Origin: Oreocharis arfaki
Taxonomy: Eukaryota > Chordata > Aves > Passeriformes > Paramythiidae
Reading direction: 5' to 3'
Assembly: GCA_013398015.1 (NCBI GenBank)
Contig: VZRR01005755.1
Location: 336,878-400,877 of the forward strand
Length of the DNA: 64,000 nt
Under the pieces are notes generated by a model that did not search any database, had not been told where the DNA came from, and was given only the letters and a program-made list of their open reading frames with translations. The translations under genes were made by a program, and so were the position numbers. Of the stretch, positions 24,146 through 36,066 are shown piece after piece. Position 1 is the stretch's first letter; the number at the start of each line of letters is the position of its first letter.

Positions 24146-24256
24146 GTACTGGAAGACAGAGCATGAGTCTTTCTGTAAGGGGTTTCTGGTTCTGCTTGTT
24201 ACCTGCTGTCCTGTACGCAGATTGTGCTGGGAATTCATCTTGGGTACCCAAAGGAG
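24146..24256 (+). other. Segment with splice-site-like borders (candidate exon)
   Basis: The 111-bp segment is preceded by 'ttgttgtatgtgcag', a fair 3' splice acceptor, and followed by 'gtaagat' after 'aaaggag', a strong 5' donor match. Two of the three frames are open through it. In one, an ATG at 24163 begins a 31-codon stretch with a basic start and a hydrophobic run (FWFCLLPAVLY) followed by small residues, as in a signal peptide, and the frame would meet the donor in phase 1, common for signal-peptide exons. I recognise no protein from it. Such coincidences occur by chance in 64 kb, and without conservation or transcript data this is only a candidate. Confidence 0.2.
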
Positions 24257-25416
24257 GTAAGATTTGAGAGGACAAAGTTCCAGATTCCTGGCAGTACTTC
24301 TGCTGGAGTGCAGTGAGTAAGGTCCTGGGGTAAAATGTTTCAGCTGTGGCCCTGAAGGTAACATGCAGACACCAACAGAGTAAATCTATGAAAAAAAAAG
24401 GCAAAAAAAAAAAAAAGCTCTTAATTCGGCATAGTTAGCCTAAGTTAGCCAATGCCATTTAGAGAACTAGTGGAGCCAAAACAATTCACAGTGCTCTGAG
24501 TTAGTCCAATAAAGAATCCTAAACTTGACTTTGAACCCCTGCTATAAGTCAACTAAAGTTAAGAACAGTGCTTATTTTCCACTTTCTTCCTCTCCCTGTT
24601 TTTTCCTTTCTCTGAAGTGTAGACATCCCTGCCAACAGGCACCTAAATAAAATTGGAGGGATTTTTCAGAAGTGCTGAGCACAAACAAATCTAATCAAAA
24701 TCAGAAAAAGCTGTGGGTGTTCAGAAATTTTAGGTGCCCAAACAGGGATTTGGCTTCACAGAGTTAGACGCCCTCGTTTGAAAACTTTTGGCTCAAAAAT
24801 ATACTACCCAACCCATTGTATGAGTGTAATGTTCAGAGAAATGTCAAGCTCAGTTTAAACCTCTGGGAAGCTAATAAAGTCCATGTACAGTATTCACCTG
24901 GGAAATTGGCCCTTTTTTGTTTCTTGCAATTACTTAGGAAACAAGACTAAGTGCAAGAATCATAATGTTGCTTTTTTGTCCATTTTTCGTCTCTCTCTTT
25001 TTCTGCCTCTTTAAAAAATTTCTTTCTTTTTTTTTTTTATTTCTAATGTATATATCTGTTTATTTATTTTCCTTACTTTCATCATTTTGGAATTTCAAAC
25101 ACATAAAAAAATGCCAGAATAATAGCCCTGAAATCAATTTTCCAGGTTTAACTTGGAGGTGAAAGATTACATCACTCACCAAGCCTGGGCTCTGGGGCCA
25201 GTTCAATCAACATTACGAAGAGACTTTTGAGGGACTGCATCAGCCTTTCTTCTGAAAGTGCTTTGTGTAGTGGGCACAAGTGGCTGCTTCCAGTTAGACA
25301 GATATGAGCATAAACCAGGAGACACAAAAATGACCCTCATTTTACAGTGATTTTAGACCGTCAACTCCTTAGAGTGCAGCAACATCAAGCTCAAGGGACT
25401 CTAAATGAGAGCGGGT
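24257..25416. other. Noncoding sequence with A/T runs
   Basis: An A-rich run (A9 then A14, interrupted by 'ggc') lies at about 24391-24416 and a T-rich stretch near 25010-25045. No gene or repeat family is recognised. Confidence 0.55.
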
Positions 25417-25476
25417 CCTTCTCAGTGCAGGGACAAATTTTGTCCCTATTTGTCCCTTCTCAGTGCAGGGACAAAT
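25417..25476. repeat. 22-bp direct repeat with internal palindrome
   Basis: A 22-bp unit (25417-25438) recurs exactly at 25455-25476, a 38-bp period. Between and across the copies lies a near-perfect hairpin: 'agggacaaa' at 25429-25437 and its complement 'tttgtccct' at 25439-25447, separated by one base. A further 'tttgtccct' follows at 25449-25457. A duplication next to an inverted repeat suggests template switching or slippage at a hairpin. Confidence 0.85.
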
Positions 25477-26551
25477 ATTATTCAGAAGAGAAGGGTTTTG
25501 CTCCTATTTGCAAAACCTCAGTATATGAGGATCAAGGGCAAGAGGTTGTTGGGTTGTTGTTGGGTTTTGCTTGTGTCAAGAAGAAAGTAGACTGGAAATG
25601 GGGGAGAAGAAAGGAAAGCTGCATATCAGGCTCTGTCAAAACATCCAAGCAGCTGGAAACAGGGCTTGGCCAAAGGGAAAAGGACAAACATCAGTCAATA
25701 CAGATGTTATTTCCAAGCTTCTGAGAGGGTATTGCAATCCAGATTTCTGGCCCAGGAGTCAGACCCTTGCCCAGTAGCAGCTGTATTTTATGTACCCAAT
25801 CTCCCCTTAAAATTTCCCATTTTAGCCAAGTCTCACCATACTTCCGCTCTCGCTTTCTGAAATTCAGATGAAACAGCTGCAGGATGCATCATGCCAGGCA
25901 ATTCCTTCTTTAATTTTCTCTCTCACATCAATAATAAAAAAATTAAACCAGTTGACGCTGCATGAATGAGAAGGTTAATCAAAACCAGGCCCTGCTGGTG
26001 GCCCAGTTCCAGTTGAGCTCAAATGGGTGGCAGGGGCAGAGCCAGCTTCATGAAAACATTTCAATAAAGATGCAGATGGTTGGAGAGGGCCTGGTATGTA
26101 TGGGGCTGTTCTTGGACATCATTTGTATTATAAGATTTACCAAGGATGGGCTCTGATCTTGTTGGTGCTCAGCCTTCTGCTTCGGACATCTCAGACATCC
26201 TGTCCTTTCCTTCCAGCCTGAAGTAATTGCTTATTTGAAAACCACACACTTTTTGCTGCACTTAAGCATGAGCAAGCATTCTGAGAAACGGCCATCACAG
26301 GCCACAGGAAACATATGTATCTATTTGTTTTCCATTAGAATTAATTACATTTTTAAAAACCAGCTCTTTCATTCCCCTCTTCAGCTTAAACTAGCAGAGA
26401 CAGGTCCTCTTCTGGGAAACACAGTTATTTCTGGTAGTGTGAGCACTGACAGATGCATGTGTTCAGAGGAGAAAGTCCCTACAAACTGGAAAGCCTATGA
26501 AGTAGATGACCAAATGTCCGCAGGCTGTACCAATAAGCTCTGAATTAAATT

Positions 26552-26600
26552 CAAATAATAAAACAATAAATATAATAAATATATTAAAACAATAAAAATT
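26552..26600. repeat. AT-rich low-complexity run (AATAA-type)
   Basis: The stretch consists almost wholly of A and T with recurring 'aataa' and 'acaataaa' words. It is simple AT-rich sequence with several incidental AATAAA hexamers. There is no transcript evidence for a real polyadenylation site. Confidence 0.75.
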
Positions 26601-27303
26601 CCTTTTCGTTACAGAAACTCACTGGAGGAAGCCATTAAGAATTTTGTTTTGAGAGGAGAGAGGCACCTATGTACTTAAGTGAAGTCAACAAAAACTGCAG
26701 GCGCTTAAAGCACCCAGCTCTCAGACCCATAAGCCAGGCTTCAGTCACTAAACATCAGGCATCAAACTGAAATGTGCAAATCAGGTGTGTAGTAACTGAA
26801 GGCTTCCTCTGTCAAACGTATTGGCACAGAAGAGTTCAAAGTTTTAATTTTCTAAATGCTTTTTGTTTTTTATATAGATGGAACTTACTGCTTCTTAGCA
26901 CTGCAGTCAGGAGAGTGGTATCCAGGGTCTCAAGGTCTTGATTATTCTACTTGTACTGGCTCTAAATTCCTGTTTCCTATTCTTGAACTGGAAATGGCTG
27001 TATAAGGGTGCATCCTGATGCGTCTCTGTAAGGATCCTAACACAGTAGTAAAAAATACTAAAAATTATGACTAATTATTAGAGCAGGAGAGAGTGGGCTA
27101 CTCTTTCCCTTTAATCTGAGGTGTTGCATGATGTCAGAGGGTTAAAGCACTTCTGAAAAAAAAAACAAAAAAGAGACTCACACATTTCACTGCTGAATAT
27201 GAAGGATGAGGGCTGAAACAATGGGAGTGATACATTCCAAAGGCTGATAATACGAGAAAAATCTATCAGCTCAGCTTTTGAGCCCCAGTGGAGACCACTT
27301 GGT

Positions 27304-27327
27304 CGAAACAAAACACGAAACAAAACA
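27304..27327. repeat. 12-bp tandem duplication
   Basis: Two perfect adjacent copies of 'cgaaacaaaaca' (27304-27315 and 27316-27327) lead into further C/A-rich sequence to about 27339. This is a local slippage-type repeat. Confidence 0.85.
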
Positions 27328-29834
27328 CAAACAAAAACGATACATTCGTCTGGAATTCATTGAGGGTTACTCCATAAGAAAGGATTATGAGGAAAGTGGA
27401 CCTAATCGTATGTATATGATCCAGAAATAAGGTGTCCTCTTGCAGAACCATTGAAAAGCTGGTCTGTAGGCGTAGCCCATGAGTAGTTAAGGAGAACCAA
27501 ATTTTTTTACAGATCCTTCTGTAAGCCTTCACTCAACATATGTGCCCAGGAGCAGGCTCATCTGCTCGGCCAGGACCTTGGCAGCTGCTTTTGCTAGCTC
27601 AAGTCTCCTGTAAAGAGGCCTTGAACAATATTAATGTTTACTGTACTTACCCTCTGTCAGCCTTTAGATTCATCATTAAATTGGTGCATTTCCCAGCTGC
27701 TCTGGCCAGGCTCTCTGGCAACAGCAAAATCTCCTGACCTAGTTATTCCTAATCCTCATACCTGGTGCACTGGCAAAAAAGTAGCCCTGCTGTCCTGAAG
27801 ATATCTGCAAGCTCTTCTGAAGCCTTTTACCCATCCAGTGCCTTCCTTCCTGCTGAGCCAGGAGAAGGGGAATTCCAGCATGTTTTGTGCACTTCAGAGT
27901 CTCTGAGGACTTGTCCACATGTCACCATCTACTGAGGCAAAGGACATTTCATGTGGTTTTGGCAAGAGACTAGCAATGGAAACCTCCATAATACCTCCTG
28001 CTACCCAGTGGATATGCTTGTTTTTCATTTGAAAGCATTTTTTTGAGTAAAATCCTGGCTAGGAAAACTGCCTGTCTATCCCATTTTTATTATTTTTCAG
28101 AGCAGACGGAAATGTTACGTTCCTGCAGCATGGCACAACTGCAAAACCTGTCTTTGCCCATTTCCTCATTAATTCCCTTAACAACCGGGCAGATCACAAC
28201 GTTTCCATACTGAAGCCCTTTAGAAGGGATTTAGCTAAGTGGGTATCCTTTTCTCGAGAGATCTCATCTTCAGGTTACTCAGAAGTCATTTGGTGATACT
28301 TGGGTGACAGGCTCAGCTTCCTCTTCTCTGAGGATGATTTCTCTGTCCCTCTGGACTCCATTTACAGTCTGGGAGTGAACAGGACTTTGTGGAGGAATTT
28401 TGAAGGGAAGTTCATGGAGACCGGTGGAGGTACTAAGGGAGAGGAAATGCACACATGTAATTTATAATTAGTAGCATTAAAAAGTGCCTAGAGAAAGAGC
28501 CATCTACAAATCCTTGGTTGTCACTCTGATCACTCTGAATTTTCTCCTTCAGAGAAATGAGTTTGTATGTTTGAACATTGACATTAAAAGTCTATATGTA
28601 GGTGCCTACAAGTGTTCATACCTACAGGTATTTAGGGTACCCCTACTGATGAGCTTTCCATTTGCCAGATCAAAGGTTAGAAGTTAACATGTGTAATTGA
28701 GGCAAAATTATCTGGCACTGTTTTCCCAGCCTAGGAAAATTCTCTGCTTGGTGTTATTGATAATATTGATTCTCCACCTTTAATGTGTCCTTCTTGTTGT
28801 TGATACTAATCCAGCATGGGTGAGTGAATACAAAATGGGATTGTTCCTGGAACATGATTTTAAAGATAACTTCAAATGAAAAAGAAAATCCCTCAGCTTC
28901 ATACCAGTTTAATACAGAAACAAAAGTTCAGATTTTCTCTCACTCTCCTTTTTCCTCTTTATAATTTATAGATTTTTAGATATTAGTTTGAAATTCTTGT
29001 TTTGAAAAGAAAATAAGGAAACATTTTCCTTCCATTTGGACTTCAGAAGCTGTAAAAGTTAATTTCAGACTGAAAATGTAGAGACTAGACTGTTAAAATC
29101 TCCCAGAAAAATGCTAGTTAAAAGAAAGTCAGTAAAATGCCAGTCATGACCCAGACTTGCTTTTTTACTTGGTCACAGAAAGAAGATCCTTGAAGAAAAT
29201 TTCTTCCTTCTTCTCCCCCAAATCCTGCACAGCCACAGAGTCAGAGGAATATGTCACACTCTCTCCTTTTTTTCAGTCATGGGAAGTGGTAAAGGCATCC
29301 CATTTCACCACGCTGCTTGCTGTGAGTGTCACCTTGTGCTGTTTGATCAGAGAACAGAAAAGGAAGCTCGTGTGGGTTGGTGAGGCTTGTGTTAGTGCAA
29401 TGAGGTAGAAGCACTCATGTGCTCTGTGTCGTACCCAGCACAGTGCAAATGCTTCAGCTTAACTGAAGAGTAAAGCATACAAACAAGGCATGCAGCAAGA
29501 ATCCCAAGCCCCAATCACTGTCAGTGTCAGCCTCACACACGGTTTCTTTCCCCTGTGAATTACCTAGCACCCACCAGTTCCAGTGAAACTATCTGGTTTT
29601 ATCAGCTCTGATTTGGTGGAATTTCAAACATTTCACATGAGCCATCTGTTCTGTAAAAGATTTTTTCTAAAAAACCTGTTTCCCAGAATGACAAAGCCAT
29701 GGAGAGAAGTTTCTGAAATTTGTCTGGCTGAGTTCCTACTGGAGCCAGACAACTAATGCTCCTGGAATTTCTGAACAATGAATGAATTAATTGTGCCATA
29801 CAAGTAATTAACTAACGTGAGACCTTTGGAAAGG

Positions 29835-29907
29835 TATATGCTGCAGATATACATATTTATAGGTACACATATGCATGTATATAAACACACATATATCTCT
29901 TTGTATA
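29835..29907. repeat. Degenerate TA/CA-rich simple sequence
   Basis: Alternating purine-pyrimidine words ('atatacatat', 'acacatatgcatgtat', 'acacacatatat') make an imperfect dinucleotide-like region, probably an eroded microsatellite. Confidence 0.6.
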
Positions 29908-32820
29908 TCTAAGTAAACATCAGACTCTATTCCAGGGAAGTTCAGGGCTGAAGAAGCTGTTTCTGCGTTAGTGGCCTTGAAACTCAACCACAGAATACTA
30001 GGGAGAGTGTTAAATCATGACAGGGAAACCTGGAGCTGAGGGTGATTTATCACTGGTGAATGATACATTTTGTGAGTCAGAAGCGAGCTGCTTCAGCAGA
30101 ACTGGCTTCAGGAAGAAACGCTCAGCACTCTGTTAGGCCTGTCCTTCAGAAATCTTCATGCTCTCTCATTTTCGCAAGTGTCACCCAATAATTTCTTCAA
30201 TGACGATGTCCCAAGGCCAAATAATAAAAAGGATATCACCCTATGAAAAGGAGTGGAACAGAAGCTGAAATGTGATAGCAATTTCATTTTTGTGTATCGC
30301 TGGGAAAAGGCTGAATGCATTCCAACCCAAATGGAGCCACTCAACTTTGTCTTCAGTACATTGCTATTGTATGTTATTTAGCCTTTCGTGTTAAGTCTTC
30401 TTGAAACACTCCTTTCTAAGCCTCCAAATTTATTCCAACACATGCCATCCAGCTTCTTGATAATTAATATGCAATAATGCATTCTACTATCAGTACAAAT
30501 ACCAGTGCAAATAAGATTGTAAACATGGCCTTTCTGTGCCACATGTTGTTGCTTTTTCCATTAAATAAAATCATCACTCTTAACCCAATATTTTTATTCT
30601 CCCTTCACAGAGGGGTCAGTGGAGAAAGAAGTAGATTTGTATTTGGTTTGGATCTGCAAAATTAATCAACTATGAGTCTTTCCTTGTGCATTTCTATGGC
30701 ATGTATTGGGTCCTCTTCTCCTTTGCGCCTTCATCACTTTCCTAACCAGTATTTGAGAGAGTTGAGAGAGTCTAAATCCAAGAATGGTGATGTTTTCCCA
30801 TGTTTGTTTTCATGGGATGTAGAAGCAGACTACATGCTCACCATCATACTCCAGAACATAACTCAAATCTGTTTCTGGGCTGAGTTTTCTGTCCAAGCGG
30901 GACACAGAAAGTGCCACAAGGAGGTGGCTGTAGGTGAGGGGAAGTCCAGGATAATTTTGCTCTCTGAAGAAGTAACAGAGCTCTGAACAGTTTGGGACAG
31001 TTATCTGCTAAGCTGGCATTATTGAGCTTTCCAGATGCAGGCACCAAGATTAGTCAGAGGGTGGCTGTTGGCAGGCACTGGTGTTATGACACGACATGAT
31101 GACACTCCTGCTGTGATTTTAGGCCCTAAAGCATGGAATGAGCCCAGCCTTGGACCTCCAGCATCAGAAGATAGCTGCTTGCAGAAAATCACTGTGGAGA
31201 ATCGTGTCAGAACAGGGACTGAGCATGCATGCTGCACTTTCTCCAGGAGAAAAACAAAACAGAGGCCAGCACAGACAGGTGTGTGAGCCTTGCTGGAATA
31301 TGAAGTGCACTCCAGGGACAATAGAAAGAGTGCAATAGAAAGAAAGACTTGCCTTGCTTTAGGCCTGGACTCTGCATCGTGTCTGTCTCCTGCTACCAAT
31401 TCAAAAAAGCTCCATCGTGCCTGTGATCTGTGTACAGTCCCTGCTGTTTGTGTAAGAACCAGTAGTAATAGATTTCCAAAATAGGCCTAAGCAATACTGG
31501 CCCCACAGCAGAGAGCTGTGGTCAGATTTAGTGGGAGGGAGGGGAAGCCTAGAGTTGGGAAGGATTAGGGTTGCACCAGTATATCTGGTCATCATCTTGC
31601 TGTTTTCCTTTGATGTGGTTCTCTAGAAAAGACTGCAAGAACAGGTTTTGCAGCTTTTGCTAGACGTGAACTTCTGAATTAGGAGTCAAAATGCGGAGGA
31701 AGGACTAAGAAAAACGCAACATTCAGTCTCTTAGAGCTCTTTTGTGCATCTGGCTCCTATTTAGATTTGTAAAAGTCGTGGTACTACAGCAATGGGCACA
31801 TTCTCCTGAAAGCAGACCTTGCATGACGTGGCTTAGCAAAGGCAAAGCTTGAAACGCTCATCACCAGTCCAGTGACAGAGCTGGTGATGTGCCTCACCTG
31901 GAGAGTCAGGAGTGTTTTCATGGCACTCTGTTGTACTGACATGCACATCTATGTGTCTGCATAAGAAATGTATGTGTTAGGGGTACTTGCATGTGTGTAA
32001 AAGAAACAGTCTCTAGGGGTATGTCTAGATGGGGTTTTTTGTAATTTGTACATTGTGAACTGAGACACTCATCTGCAACAGTGGCTGGTGGAGAGTATCC
32101 CCAGGAGCAAACATTACAAGAAAAAGCCTAAGCAGGCTGTCTGCAGGCTCTGTGCAAGGCATCTGAGCAGCCAGAAGCAAGACAGAGCATGCCATGCTCA
32201 GTCATTCATTAGAAATGCAGCAGGCATAGGCCCAGAGTGGACCAACCTATTCAAAGGTTTGGGCTAATTTCAAGACACCTACGTAGGCTGGTGGAATTGG
32301 CAGGACGGGGCAAGGTGCCCAAGGCCATCTGCTTGGGAGCAGGACACCTCCCTGTGAAAAGGAAGCATTTCATTCCCCAACTGACCTACCACAGGGATAG
32401 CAGGATGTGCTGCAGAGGTACTGAGTCATGGAAGCAGGAGATGGGAGAGGCAGCACCTCTTTGCATCCCCTCTGGGGCTAATCCCCTGCCCCACAGCCCT
32501 GCAGATAGATCACAGCTGTTGTGGACAGGGCTGTCTGCTCCCTCTCTTGTGTGGTCAGGGCCCTCCTTGCAACACAATCTCCTGCCTCCTCTGCAGGATG
32601 AGCACCAAATAAAGTACCTGGAGTCAGGTCATGACTAGCTGGACTGTGCTGACCACAGCCAAGGAGTTACCATCCATCTAGATCAGGAGATAGATTGTGT
32701 ATTTCCTTCACCTTTTTAGAGAAAGGGAGCACAGCTATAGATTATCAAAGGCATTTAGACACTAAAGTCCCAGGATTGGGACCAGCAGCACTTATCTAGG
32801 GACCCTGGAGCAGAAAACAA

Positions 32821-32850
32821 GTTTGAATCAGTTTGCATCAGTTTGCAAAC
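32821..32850. repeat. Three tandem decamers
   Basis: Three consecutive 10-bp units (gtttgaatca, gtttgcatca, gtttgcaaac) share the 'gtttg' start and differ at a few positions. It is a short diverged minisatellite-like array. The third unit is itself a palindrome (gtttgcaaac). Confidence 0.8.
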
Positions 32851-35631
32851 TCTACCTAGACCCACCTTGTCCTATAGGTGCTGCACGAACCTCAGTTCTC
32901 ACAGTTTTCCAAGTACCTGAAAAGGCAACAGCTGTTCTCAGTGCTGGGAGCATCCCTTTTTAATTCCCTTGTTACAGCTGTTAACTCATTTGCCCCCTGT
33001 GAGAAGGAAAATGAATCACGGCTGTCTTTTGTTTGCTAAATGTTAACAGCCCTGTGGAAAAACCCTCATAAAATATTCATCCTATCCTGCTCCTCTAAAT
33101 TAGACAGTTACAGTTCTAACAAGCCCCAGAGAAGACTTCTTCATTCTCTCAGTCAAAGGTACAGTCAACATTTCTGCAGGCTTTTCTGTACTCTGCATTA
33201 CCCTCAGCCAAAATTTCTGCTCCCCCAAGCTCTTTGCTGCTTTTATTCTTGCATATTTTTGTGCATCTGGCATTACAATAAGAGAAGTAAAGGTTTCCAA
33301 ATGCATTCATCCACGTTCCCGCTTTAATGGTAAAAAACCAGGAATATATTTGCTATTGCAAATGCAAGGAATGATGGGGGTTGGTGCATGTGCATGTTTG
33401 CAGGTGTCACCAAGTGAGTACTTCCCACCTGTGTAGGGAGAGAGGGAGGTCTAAGATGTTTTCAGACCAGAAGGTAGTGGCAAGACCTTGGACATTACAC
33501 CATCCATTGCTTTCTTAGTTGAAGGGAAATGATTTTACTGTAGTGAGTGCTCACCTTCTCTCTTTCTTTTGTCAGAAAGGCAGAACAGAGATGCTTTCAC
33601 AGTCCCTGTCTCCCCATGTGCCTTCAGGCTTTCCCTTCCCAACCGGATGCACGTTTCTACAAGGATGAGGACGGGCACAGCTGAATAGGACCAGCTCCCT
33701 GCCCTCTGTATCCTGCCTGCCTTTCCTTGTGGCTCCACCATGCCTTGCTCTTGAGCAGATTTTTGATGACTTGCAACAGGAGGGAAAATATCCTGAGATA
33801 TTCTTTGTTGCTTGAAAGCACCAAGGAGTGAAAGAAAAAGGGAGGGGAAAGATTTAGACTAGAGAAGGGGGAAAATGGTTTTGATGCCAGCTCCCTTTCT
33901 GCATAATCATTATGGGTAATGACTTGCAGATTTTCAGTGAGGCCTGTGTTACTTCAGGCTGATTTGTTCCATACCATGACCTGGGCGAGCCTGCGAGACA
34001 CGAGACATGTGCTTTCCTGCGTTTCAGGTTCTTCTTAGAGTCCGGAGCAAGAAGTTGCTCTGAGCAAGTGATGATGACTCCCTGGCTGCACTGTGAGCTC
34101 CCACCTGCAGATCAAAAGGTTTCTTGGTGAGCAAGGGTAAAACACCATGCATGAGGTCCTGTTCATTACATGGGGAACTATTTTCCCCCATGGTGTTCCT
34201 TTTTACCACTGCTCAGAAACAAACCTTGCTTTCCCAACCCTGGGCAGGCTACTCTGCAGCCCTCAACCTCTCCATGGTCATGGCCAGGGAAGGAGAGAAA
34301 AGTTCAGACTACGTGGTGCAGGAGGAGAGGTTTCAGAGAGGTGATTCACTCGGGGAACTTCCTACTCCAGAATAATTATCAAAGTAGATGTGTTTATGGG
34401 AGAAAGCTTTTGGAGAGGATGGTGTTACCTCCTGGGGTAGGAGCAAGCACTTGGGTCTCTGCTGCAAACCACTGACAAGTGTCACAGTCCGCTGGGAGAG
34501 CCACAGAGGCAGAGAGGGTTTGCAGAAACAGCAAGAAAGATTAGGGAGTCAGTCTTGGGGAACAGCTTGTTTCTGAGATGCCAAGGCAAACTTCTTGGTT
34601 TATAATTGGATAAAAGTCAGTCAATCTCTGTCATTTTTGCTGGCAGAATTTGCTCTGATTTGGGAAAACATACAAGCTGATGGAAAGGATGGAGTAAGCT
34701 GGGTTTCAAAGAGAAGGAAACAAAGCTCTCCCCTTTGTGAGCCATTTGTTCTGGTGTGTGCCTTCGTCAGCAAGTGACTTTCCAGTCTGGCTGTAGAGCT
34801 GCACTGAAATTAGACAACTATCCCACTGAACTTTGGGTTGGACTTTCAGACATGCAAGAGCTTGAGAAACAAATACCCTTCATGCATACCCTTAAATCCT
34901 CTAGGAAAAAATCTCACAACAGCACTGGTTTCACAGGGCATAAAGTGCTTTTGTTTTCCTAGCACATATTCTATATGTGGAAAGAAAAAACAAATAAATG
35001 AAATTACAGCTAATAAATTTGATAAGTGCAGAAAGGTTTCGTTTTTACATATAGCGGTGCTCAGTAGCACCACTAAAGTTAAAGGTCTGTCAACATTTTT
35101 GTTAATAAACCCCCAATTTTCATGAGTTTATTACTCAGTCATAAAAGTCTGTTTCTGAGTTCAGCTTGCCATATGAGTCCTCAGGTTCTGTCCCCCTCCA
35201 GTCTGAAGCCTGGGGAGTACACACAGATGTGATTCAGACCTGTACTCCACCCTGATTTTGCAGCACTGAGCACTGTTAAAAAGCCTTATTTGCCTCTCAA
35301 AGAAATAGAAAAGTGGAGGCACAAGTCTTTATGTTTATACCACAGAGGAACAGCGTTAGAATTAGATAATTTTTTAACAATACAACGGAATTGTTTTGGC
35401 TTTATTTAGAGCTCCAGGAACATAAAATGGGACAGGAAGCAGACTTTCAAGATCATATTTTCATTATGCAGTCCGACTTCATACAGGAGCTGTGGAAGAG
35501 AGAGAAGGGGAAAGGGATTCAGTCTGACATTTAGGTATCCAATGCTCTATTACTACCCCTGCCTGGGGTGGTATTAGCTGCACTTGAACCTCAGAGGTAA
35601 GGATTTCTAAGGGACAGGACTGAACTTAAAA

Positions 35632-35649
35632 GAACCTTGAGAACCTTGA
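35632..35649. repeat. 9-bp tandem duplication
   Basis: Two perfect adjacent copies of 'gaaccttga' lie at 35632-35640 and 35641-35649. It is a small duplication with no evident role. Confidence 0.8.
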
Positions 35650-35849
35650 GACACTTCTGATCAAAAAAACCCCGAAATAAACCAACACCTAAACCCCACT
35701 GAAAATCTGTTCCATCCTCCTAGTTCAGTGATCGCAGGTATGTGAAGACAAGGCTTTTTTTCCAGCTGTCTTATGGAATGAGTAGGGCAAGGATGTATAT
35801 GGACAATAAAAGCAGTGTCAGTTTTTCAGAGTCAAAACTATCAGTCTGA

Positions 35850-36007
35850 GTAGTCACAGCACCAAGCCTGCCAGAGTTCAATAAGGGTTTGGACAACACC
35901 TTCAGGCATATGATGTGATTCTTGGGGCTGTCCTGTGCAGGACCATGAATTGTACTTTGATGATCCTTGCAGGTCCCTTCCAACCTAGAATATTCTGTGA
36001 TTCTGTG
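35850..36007 (+). mobile_element. CR1 LINE, 5'-truncated 3' end
   Basis: The segment runs through the CR1 terminal region. The blocks are 'cacagcaccaagcctgccag', 'agggtttggacaacaccttc', 'gtgattcttggggctgtcc', 'gatgatccttgcaggtccc' and 'ttccaacctagaatattctg', ending in degenerate octamers 'tgattctgtgg'. The 3' end lies at about 36007, so the element is on the plus strand and only about 160 bp long, typical of the severe 5' truncation of CR1 insertions. CR1 copies move by target-primed reverse transcription and usually leave no target-site duplication; I see none. Confidence 0.85.
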
Positions 36008-36066
36008 GATAGGAATAGGATCTAATTTCCCTTCATCCCAGTCCAGTATTCTAACCACCACTGTTG
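36008..36066 (-). mobile_element. Possible MIR-like 5' remnant, minus orientation
   Basis: Directly after the CR1 octamers, 'cccagtccagtattctaacc' followed by 'accactgttgc' resembles the complement of the MIR 5' head ('...agtccagtgctctaaccacta...'). Only about 40 bp match and the rest of a MIR is not visible on either side, so the call is weak. Confidence 0.3.

Larger units (their letters stand above)
25477..35849. other. Long unique noncoding stretch with minor low-complexity runs
   Basis: In about 10 kb I recognise no gene, RNA or interspersed repeat. Small features are an AT-rich AATAA-type run (26552-26600), a 12-bp tandem pair (27304-27327), a degenerate TA/CA stretch (about 29835-29907), a decamer triplet (32821-32850) and a 9-bp tandem pair (35632-35649). 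Frames of up to 133 codons (32237-32638, plus) and 126 codons (31019-31399, minus) are open in somewhat GC-richer parts without recognisable domains. Their overlap with other open frames on both strands argues for chance. Confidence 0.5.
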
